From positions 12,962,920 to 13,026,919 of the forward strand of contig NC_051129.1 in the NCBI RefSeq assembly GCF_014839805.1: 64,000 nt of DNA. Direction: 5' to 3'. Source of the DNA: Manduca sexta. Its lineage: Eukaryota; Arthropoda; Insecta; Lepidoptera; Sphingidae. The notes under the pieces were generated by a model, which saw only the letters and a program-made list of their open reading frames with translations, ran no database searches and was not told the DNA's origin. This document shows, one piece after another, positions 57,001-64,000 of the stretch. The first letter of the stretch is position 1. Every line of letters begins with the position of its first letter. Made by a program: the position numbers and the translations under genes.

Positions 57001-60000
57001 TCCTTCGTAGTGACGAGATTCCTATCAGCAATACGACGACACTGAACAACACAAATGTAAACTTGACAACGTTTGATTGGAACAATGAGTGGTATAGATA
57101 CAGATGTGCTGGCGAAACAAAGTTTAAACATGTATGTACTAATCAAAAAGCTGCTTCGTTGCCGTGCAAATTCTTAATGCTATGAAGGTGTAATATTGGT
57201 GACTAACATATTGCCGCATTACATAATCTCATTCATTCTGATTCAAAAGTCTCCACTCGCAGGGTTTGGTCTCACTCCAGTTTATTTTTAACATTTACAA
57301 TTAATTTCGTGTCGACTTTAATTGCATGCCTGTCAGGTAACTGAACTCTTTACGACTTTCTTTTTTCGTACTGCGGTGTCATTGTTTTGTTGATTCTGTC
57401 CATCGTGTAGACACGGTTTAAATAAATAAGTTATTGACACCGATCAAGTAAATTCAACGGCAAATTAAAAAACGCCAATACGTAGTATCGTTTGCAATCC
57501 GTTCCATACTATTAGTCAAGGTGAATGGACTTTGAAATATCGCCCGAGTCAAGTCAAAATTTGCATTTTACGTCTGATACTTCGTATAAATTTCGAAGGA
57601 TCTTGTATTCTAGTTTAATTTAATTTAAATGAGCACGATTTCTCTCGGATTCCGGTAATTCTGGACTTGTTTACATTTAAGACACAACCTTCGAGCATTC
57701 CGTTTACTATCTCGCTTATCTCGCTCACGTAATGTCATTTGCTGCCGTCTCGCGTGTGGTGTATAGTACATATATTACATACAAATACATTAGTACATGT
57801 GTACCTAGCGATGGATTAGAACAAACATAAGGGGGCACATTGATTTCAGCAACGTGTATCGCTAACAACCCAATCTATAATCCAAATTCTCACCGGTAAT
57901 ACAGTTGCCAGCAGTAAGTGTCCAAAGCGCCTCAACGATTACCATCAAAAGATGATAATCATGGGTGTTTTCGACGTCGTTAAGCTGATCTGTAAACAAA
58001 ATTGCAGCGTTGTGCGATCTCTCTTTTTTGTATTTTTCGATCCCATTGTAGTCCCCATGCAAGTCTGCATGAATGATCGCCGCTCTCCGGTGCGTCCGTT
58101 TCTCAATGGCCCGTTTGAACAGTCCACAATGAGCGCAAACTTGAACATCAGCATTGACAAGCACATAAAGCTGGATGATAATGCGTTTCTTTTTTGTTTG
58201 AAGCTTGGAATGATCGTACGAAACTGCCTTTACATTGTGTACGTAAATAAACGTGTTGTAAGGACAGCTTTGCAACTTTACGACTGTCGACACGCAACGG
58301 CATGCAATTTAAATTGTGAAATAAACTATCAAACATTCTAGAACCGATAATAACAAAGATCGCGTGTATCTGGCATAAGATTATGTATTCGGTGTGATGT
58401 GTTTGGGAAATAAATACAAGTGTCTGCCGGCGCGAAGGGTACCGTTATTGAGAGTTCTAGAATTTTCAACGAGCGCGGTGTAAAAGCGCGTTTTCACTTT
58501 ACCTGTCTCATGCGAGCCTCTTGCGGCGTCTCCCCGTAACGGCACCAATGGACGAAGTGCAGGGTATTGTGCCAGTTTCTCTCGAACCTGGACTTAGTTG
58601 CCATATCCAGCTGCAATCAGGAGAAGCCTCCTTAGTAGCCGTTCCACTGTTCAACTGTGCCCACAGTGGCCAATAGCCGAAAGCCCCGTTGAGGCTTTCG
58701 CTATCTGAAATGAGAGGTTTCCAATTCTGACGCAGGCCTACGGTGTTGAAGGAAGAACGTTGAAGTTCGATCGAAGATAAATGATGAACCATTAAAGGTT
58801 AGAATACATGCATTACAGAAGAGTCGATAGGAGTCAAAGTAAGTACAATAGTAAGTTGTTACGGATATGCATAATGAATTGTAAATAGGTAAATAAAAAT
58901 TGTCGCACGTGTGCGGTAAAATTGGGACAGCGCTGTTTAGCATATTAATCGAGGTCGCGCTTTACGAGAATCTCAGACTTACGTATTACGAGCGGCTGTT
59001 ATCGAGTGGCAATTGTTTCCAAACGTTGTTTATAAAACACGGCATGTTACCGTGTCGTAATTAAGTTTACGGCGTTTACTATCACGGTTGGGAGCGCGTA
59101 CATGCGTGTGTGATCTCGTGTCGGTTTGGGCATCCTCGAAGGCCGTCCGGTTATGTCATATCGAATGGATGGTACGGTTCGAGTTGGACTCGTTTGTACA
59201 GTTTCTATTTTTTATAAGCCGTAACACGTGTTATGTTCAAATTGTTTTTCGATAAGAATTATAAAAATAGAATTATTATATCGAACGAAAAAAATTGTCG
59301 TAATATTGAATTACGATAAATTTCAAATAGATTTTACACATTTTAAAGAAAATAAAAGGTTAACTCGTAATACGTAAACTGATTGTTGACTGACTCAAGG
59401 TGTTCAAGGGATGTGGAATTGGAAACTTGTTATCTCCGGGACGTGTGTTGTTGTTACCTTTGCTCTGATATCTTTCTCGATGTTGGGGGTCTCCTGTTTG
59501 TCGTCCACGTTGTTGATGCGTATCACGGAGTCTTTCTTCCAGAATGCACCGAGTGTTGTTTTCACAACACGTTTTCTCACACCCTTTTGTTGTACTGTGA
59601 ATACATCTATCTGTTCCGGGTTCTTTGTTTTTTCTGTTGACAAATAGTTTTATTTATTTTAGTAAAATATTTGAAAACTGTTATGTACAGCTTCTTATTT
59701 ATTTCGGGTAGTGTGTCAATTGCAAAGGTTAAGTACAGTTGTTATTTTTACCACGATCGAGGACAAGGTGCTATGTTACAAACTGAAATATTCAAAAACA
59801 TAAAATGTCGGTAAAACGCCAAGAATTATTGGCCGTTAATTTTCTATTCATCGGTTGATCTCATTAAACGCACTCGAACGTGAACACGAATTATTTACAA
59901 AAGGCATTGTGTGATACGGTGCGGCAGCGGCCGGCGACCGGCGCGCCAACTTTAGTCTCGCTCTGAGGCTTGCGCACACTACACGTACCCCGCGCAACTG

Positions 60001-60410
60001 TATTGCCGCAAAACGTTTCGCAACCACCGTACTTTATACACTACTTTAACTATTAAGTAATAAATTTACGCACCTTTACCCTTCTTCCACATGGCGATCG
60101 CATACATGTGGTAGTCTGGGGACAGGGCAGAGTCCGGGGGCAGCGGGTCTTCCGCCCGGACCTCCAGTATGAATCCTGATTCGAGAACAGCGCACAATAT
60201 GTTCTGTTCATCGTGTTTAAACCACTTGGTTTCGCGTAGTTTGTGGATGGCGACCGAGGAGCCGAAGCGCGGCTTCTTCGGCGCGAACAACGCCTGAGCC
60301 TGACTGCCGAAACGGCTGAGCAGCCCCTTCACCGTCGGCTGCGGCGCCAGGCTCTTCTCGGGCGGCTTGATCTGCTGGAAACTCCGGCAGGTCACGAACC
60401 TCGCTTCCAT
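54099..60410 (-). CDS. LRAT/PLAAT-fold protein lacking the catalytic Cys (putative pseudoenzyme)
   Basis: Four exons joined on the minus strand: 60410-60074 (ATG at 60410-60408, in-frame stop just upstream), 59633-59458, 58610-58503, 54194-54099 (TGA). Junction phases 1, 0, 0 match and the protein is 238 residues. The last three quarters follow the order of LRAT-domain proteins: SGFILEV (79-84, strand near GD-L-E), YHMYAIAMW (100-108, normally Y-HWA-Y), IRINN and VDDK (150-158, normally VNN and LDDK), NTLHFVHWCRYG (186-197, normally NCEHFV..LRYG), then a weakly hydrophobic C-terminus that anchors PLAAT proteins. The nucleophile Cys is Thr187, and the usual first His appears to be Met102, though His101 is adjacent. 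LRAT/PLAAT enzymes acylate retinol or phospholipids at membranes; this protein probably binds rather than catalyses. The gene model is my inference, unsupported by transcripts. Confidence 0.75.
54951..55135. repeat. Palindrome-bearing repeat P, two inverted arms
   Basis: Left arm, minus orientation: AATGTTTGCCGCCAAACATT, then GACAGCTACGCG..GACGGAAAAATAACCTT (54981-55032). After about 15 bp comes the right arm, AAGGTTATAATCCCGTGACA..TGTCATGTAGCTGTC (55047-55089). The right arm ends in the perfect 18-bp palindrome TGGCTCGCCGGCGAGCCA (55091-55108). The arms match 47385-47500. It lies in the last intron of the LRAT-like gene and may be a miniature inverted-repeat transposon. Confidence 0.7.
55136..57861. 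other. Intronic DNA of the LRAT-like gene, nothing recognised
   Basis: AT-rich. I searched the minus strand for further exons and did not find one that the reading frame requires. A 74-codon plus frame at 55539-55763 has no support. Confidence 0.45.
57862..58293 (-). CDS. Unidentified 143-codon open frame in the last LRAT-like intron
   Basis: The longest single frame in the window outside DHX38 exon readings and mobile elements; the opposite strand is also open for 129 codons (57952-58341). It contains CAHCGLFKRAIEKR and ends ENLDYRLGC. I recognise no family. It could be an exon of an overlapping gene, an old transposon fragment or chance. The two-strand openness suggests biased composition rather than coding. 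Confidence 0.2.
   Translation of the reverse strand: MSTVVKLQSCPYNTFIYVHNVKAVSYDHSKLQTKKKRIIIQLYVLVNADVQVCAHCGLFKRAIEKRTHRRAAIIHADLHGDYNGIEKYKKERSHNAAILFTDQLNDVENTHDYHLLMVIVEALWTLTAGNCITGENLDYRLGC
58503..58610 (-). CDS. LRAT-like gene, exon 3 with the mutated catalytic motif
   Basis: 108 nt between acceptor CTGATTGCAG and donor CAG|GTAAAG. It reads LDMATKSRFERNWHNTLHFV and then HWCRYG. Seven of twelve positions match the NCEHFVNELRYG-type signature at the same spacing (N, H, F, V, R, Y, G). The longer minus frame 58508-58792 is in a different phase and is a shadow. Confidence 0.75.
59458..59633 (-). CDS. LRAT-like gene, exon 2
   Basis: 176 nt between acceptor TTTGTCAACAG and donor AAAG|GTAACA. 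It encodes EKTKNPEQIDVFTVQQKG and, further on, RINNVDDKQETP, which fits the VNNKLDD region of LRAT-domain proteins. The open frame runs past the donor to 59404, so the ORF end is not the exon end. The plus strand is also open here; that is a shadow. Confidence 0.7.
60074..60410 (-). CDS. LRAT-like gene, exon 1 with initiator Met
   Basis: 337 coding nt. It starts MEARFVTCRSFQQIKPPEKS and ends MWKKGK plus one base. An in-frame TAA lies 19 bases upstream of the ATG (60429-60431), so this is the first possible ATG. Two donors lie six bases apart (G|GTAAAG and G|GTGCGT), both phase 1, so alternative use would add or remove two residues (Gly-Lys). The first 75 residues precede the domain and resemble nothing I know. 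Confidence 0.75.
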
Positions 60411-60800
60411 TGAACCCACTCCTCGCACTTATTTACGAGACAAGCCTCCTCCTGCACTTGAGTTATGGGAACGCGGCTGTGTTCGCGACAAATTACTCTC
60501 ACTTGAGAAATCACGTTTTATAAGTAGCACTTTCACAATATGTTGCGCGTGGTATCGTATATGTTTTAGCACTGAGCGACACGGTGGCGCGGGAACGATA
60601 GACGCGGCGCGCGCGTGGGGCGCGACTATATACCGGCGCGCGGGGTGCGGCGGCGGCGAGACGCGCGGGCGGCACGCGGGCGGCGGGGCGCCCCGCCGGT
60701 CTCGCTCCGACCTCACTAGTGCTGGGCGCCGTACGATAATAATGCTATTGTGCAGTCTTTATTACATCCTATTTTTATTGCGCTGTCGGGAGTCCGGTCG
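60411..60800 (-). promoter_or_regulatory. GC/CpG-rich promoter patch of the LRAT-like gene
   Basis: The strongest GC patch in the window (about 60560-60720, many CGCG and GCGCGC steps), directly upstream of the start codon. CpG-rich 5' ends are common for broadly expressed insect genes. Both strands are open through it (95 and 150 codons), an effect of GC-rich composition, and the arginine/proline-rich frames are not called as genes. Confidence 0.55.
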
Positions 60801-61880
60801 AGTTGCGCTTTGCTCTTGACAGTTCACCGCAGTAACTTCTAGATTGCCGGTTAGGATCGAAAACATCCTTTGCAGAGTACGTCACGTGTGTTAGGAAGTC
60901 TGTGCGCTCAGAACGAGATCCAATTGAAAGTGATTTTTTTTATTGCTTCAATAACAATAGTTTATACACTTGAGCTCATAGCTGTTAATGTTTGTTAGTA
61001 GGTAATATACCGATTTTATTGGGTTGTAAAGAAGAAATAACTCCCAAATTTTGCACTTGGTTACTTAATATTACACGCATAATATTTTAAACAATTTACG
61101 TGGATTGATGCTCAATAATCTTGCTTAATTACAAGAAAACAGTCATTAGAAATTGTCAAGATATGTAACTGCACAGCTCGATACCTTCATCGCGAATAAT
61201 GAAGTTTTTTATTCTAGTTCAGTAGTAACTTCAACTGGTATTTAAGTGGGTATTTTACGTCTATCCACGGTCTCCAAAATTGAGCTACCATCAAAACTGT
61301 TTTGCCCTAAAACTCTAAACGAGATACAATAGCAGATTTTACACCACCTTTACGATAACTGTTAACCAGTAACTTGGATTATCAAGTTAATACCGATAAC
61401 AAATTAAATCTGCTATCTCGTAAGACGCGGCACTGCGATGCACCAAGCTTGACCTCACCGGCACTCCCCCGCGCGCTACCGCTCTCCCCTCCACCGCGCA
61501 CCGTTCACGCGACACGCCGGCGCCAACCGGCTAGTTTTTTTTTTATTTTCTTTTTTACAATACCGTAAATTGGTAGATAATGTTAGAACAGGTTTTTGTG
61601 TTTTAAATTCCATTCATGTTTTTATGAAATTAGGTGTAAGTAAATAAATAAAGTTGGTGATAATGTTTACGCTAGGTTTTGTTGAGCGACATTCGTTTAA
61701 AAATAAACGTGTTTAAACCATAAATGAGGACGTAAGAGCTTTGAAGGCATGTAAAGTGTTTGTTACCAGTCGTGAAGCCAGTGGAGTCGCAAGATCTAAA
61801 CTATCTTTAGTAAAACAGCATGAATGAGAATGATTGCATTAGTTGCGCGACTGCCTATACCTTTAACGATAAAGGCGTGA
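60801..61880. other. Upstream DNA with second GC-rich patch at 61425-61545
   Basis: 61425-61545 (CCGGCACTCCCCCGCGCG, GACACGCCGGCGCCAACCGG) could be an alternative first exon or enhancer of the minus-strand gene. No frame is convincing. Confidence 0.35.
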
Positions 61881-61884
61881 ACTG

Positions 61885-62070
61885 CCTATTATTAACCGAA
61901 TTCAAAAAGGAGGAGGTTCTCAATTCATCTGTATTTCATTTATTTTTTATGTATGTACCTCAGAAATTTTGAATGCGTGAACCGATTTCGATGATTCATT
62001 TGTTCCAAATATTCTTATCTCACTGATATCAGGCCACACATGTTTATGCCCCCTGGTATGCAGTTCATGG
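61885..62070 (+). repeat. Dispersed insect repeat
   Basis: AAAAAGGAGGAGGTTCTCAA..TTTATGTATGTACCTCAGAA..GTGAACCGATTTCGATGATT is the familiar start of a widespread insect repeat; the tail is decayed. A related start lies in DHX38 intron 9. Confidence 0.6.
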
Positions 62071-62324
62071 ACGCCGGTGATCACTTACCAATAACTGTAT
62101 GCTTGTTTTCCCTCTATAATATAAAAAAAAAGTTTCGGTCAGCGCGTATTAGTCACCTAATTTGATACAGGTGATATAAGCTGCATTCTCGGGGACACAC
62201 AGGGAAAGATTCTTTGTATTCTTAGAAAGGTCCACCATTCTCCACAATTAGTGATAACTTTGAATTTCGATGCGCATATTAGGTACACAATTTGTAGATT
62301 ATAATTATACGTAATACATAATTT

Positions 62325-62565
62325 TACCTCGGTGGCGTAGTTGTAATGCCGTACTGGCGTGGCAGTCTCGGGTTTAATGCCCAGGTCGGAAAAAAGTTAT
62401 ATTCGGTTTTCCTTCTCAGTATCTGCCTGGACTCTGGAATTTGTGCCCGGAAGGCTCACCCATTACATATTGGGACGGAATAAGTAAAGCAAAAAGTGAG
62501 TGCACGAGTTAGTCCTCTGCCTACAACTTGGGGTTATAAGGCGTGATTATATAAATACCTAGTAC
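62325..62565 (+). repeat. SINE family A, old copy
   Basis: Head ACCTCGGTGGCGTAGTTGTA, degenerate B-box GGGTTTAATGCCC, body CTGGACTCTGGAATTTGTGC and ATTGGGACGGAATAAG. Diverged from the young copies and missing about 10-15 bp in the middle (after GTGCCCG). Confidence 0.8.
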
Positions 62566-62689
62566 AGTTGTATGTAAGTTTACAATTTGACATTCAAGAA
62601 TAATTACCATTTACCATGTTGTATGACAGGACATGCCAACGGCAAATTGCCGCTGACCTAATTAACTGTATGTTATGCATTTATTGTTT

Positions 62690-63260
62690 TTTTTTTTTTT
62701 ATATATTATCACTAGTTTGCGATCGCGGTTTCGCACGCGAAAATGACATTTCCAGGAAAATTTGTTAATCAGTAAAATGGCCGGTAGTAATTAACTAGTC
62801 AAAATTAAGTTAGCCTTTACAGAGATGCCATGAGCAAACAGCCTGACACCCTATAACTGTATAAATATTTATCGGAAGACAAAATATTACCTAATTACAC
62901 TGCCTTCAATTTAATTTGTTTGTATGTATGAATAAAGTTTACTTCATTAGTAAACAGAACATTTAAAGAAGCGTAGAAGGAGAAACTGCCTCAAAACATT
63001 CCAGAAAGGAGTACATAAATTGTTGTTTAAATCAATGTTTAATGAGGTCATTAGGATATATAATGTAAATATGTACATTCGATATTCGTTTGTTTAAATA
63101 TGCATAATACTTGTCTATTTGTTACACTTTCACCTCTAAACACTAAACCGATATTGATAAAGTTTGGTGTAGAAGCATGACCCCGAGGAAAGTCGTAGGC
63201 AATTTTTTTAATTGTCTCATTCTGTAAGCCTCGCGGACGAATTTAAACGACATTTCATTA
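62690..63260 (+). repeat. Decayed LINE-tail-like element
   Basis: ATCACTAGTTTGCGATCGCG and, 400 bp later, ACTAAACCGATATTGATAAA..GACCCCGAGGAAAGTC fit the two ends of the 'ctagctttcgcccgcg...aaaccgattttgat' insect repeat. They may be one old element or two fragments. Confidence 0.4.
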
Positions 63261-63293
63261 GCTAAGACGTAAATATTCGGGCTACTTGATAGG

Positions 63294-63324
63294 ATAGGTC
63301 ATAGATATCTGATCTATGACCTAT
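63294..63324. repeat. Perfect 13-bp hairpin
   Basis: ATAGGTCATAGAT, five-base loop, and its exact reverse complement. Contains two inverted AGGTCA half-sites, but spacing and context do not establish a nuclear-receptor site. Confidence 0.7.
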
Positions 63325-64000
63325 TATATTCCACGCACCAACGCGAGTTGACTACAAAACGATTAACAAATAATTATGCAAGTTTGAAATTTTTATGAAG
63401 AGCTATTTTTGTGCTCTTGGAATATCTATAAGTACAAACTTTCACATGATAACAAAAACACAAAAATATTTTACATAGTATTTATGTAGAGATATATTTA
63501 CGTGCTTTCGTATATTTTGCTTAGTTTTCTATTTTATTTTTGATTAATTAGTAATTAACATGTACGTTATAAATTACCCTTTTCTCTTATCTCCATGGTT
63601 GTCTGTAAGAGATTCCCTGAAGCGATAAGACAGCTGATTGTATCTTCTCTCTGTCTTTATCTTGTTAAGTACAGTATCTTTTCGTGTACAATACTTATAC
63701 ATAAATAAATATTAATATGATAACATTACCTGCATATGGCTAACGTAGCGAAGGATTAAACCTAAGTAGGTAGTATAGATCTGTTTCCAGGAGTGAGATA
63801 GTATAACTCGGAGCTGGTATTTACAATAAGATTATTTGGAACATAATAACCGGTCATTGTTATTTAAGTGATAACTAAAACAAGTTATTCCTACTGATAT
63901 TGCGTAGGCGCACCTTAAATTCTAAGATCCAAGGCCTCGAGCCGGGTGGGTGAGTCATAAACGTTTAAAATGCGGTACACGAGTACAATGCTTTTAGGCG
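63325..64000. other. AT-rich DNA without recognised gene
   Basis: Nothing recognised to the window end. Confidence 0.45.

Noticed and set aside
58508..58943. Minus-strand frames of 94 and 80 codons
   Set aside because: The 94-codon frame overlaps true exon 3 (58503-58610) out of phase; the 80-codon frame lacks splice or domain support.
59383..59647. Plus-strand frames of 78-85 codons
   Set aside because: Antisense shadows of LRAT-like exon 2, whose minus-strand reading fits both neighbouring exon phases and the LRAT domain.
60429..60819. Long frames on both strands in the GC-rich patch (95 and 150 codons, Arg/Pro-rich)
   Set aside because: GC-rich CpG composition removes stop codons. The patch sits directly upstream of LRAT-like exon 1 and is better read as its promoter.
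63294..63324. Nuclear-receptor (everted AGGTCA) response element
   Set aside because: AGGTCA-like halves occur in the hairpin, but no gene start is nearby and the hairpin explains both halves.

Overview
The window looks like lepidopteran (moth or butterfly) nuclear DNA. It is AT-rich and crowded with the short interspersed elements (SINEs), LINE 3' ends and mariner elements typical of Lepidoptera, and its protein-coding exons are GC-richer and flanked by GT..AG introns. It contains no operons, CRISPR arrays or bacterial genes. Repeat family assignments come from memory of lepidopteran genomes and from copies compared within the window.

Layout. From 1 to about 40,500 there is a long gene-poor stretch of repeats and anonymous AT-rich DNA. 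Its best defined element is a 1.3-kb DD37D (maT-type) mariner at 12,214-13,518 with terminal inverted repeats, a TA target duplication and a transposase broken by two one-base deletions. From 40,593 to 47,117 (+) lie eleven exons of the splicing helicase DHX38/PRP16. They encode the first 645 residues, through the DEAH box, and stop abruptly; the rest of the helicase is not visible in the remaining 16.9 kb. An 88-bp tandem duplication sits on the last visible splice donor.

From 54,099 to 60,410 (-) I assembled a four-exon gene for a 238-residue protein. It has the LRAT/PLAAT (NlpC/P60-like) fold signature, but the catalytic cysteine motif NCEHF reads NTLHF, so it appears to be a pseudoenzyme. 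A GC/CpG-rich patch upstream (about 60,560-60,720) is its likely promoter. The two genes converge, unless DHX38 continues past the window, in which case the LRAT-like gene lies nested in a giant DHX38 intron.

The most unusual non-genic signals are perfect fold-back inversions inside two SINE copies (38-bp arms at 8,361-8,440; 18-bp arms at 5,957-6,000), which look like replication template switches. There is also a nearly identical pair of SINEs with intact target duplications (recent activity), and a small repeat in which a conserved arm is followed by different perfect palindromes. I saw nothing that I can defend as a wholly new multi-gene system; the LRAT-like pseudoenzyme is the strongest candidate for undescribed biology.
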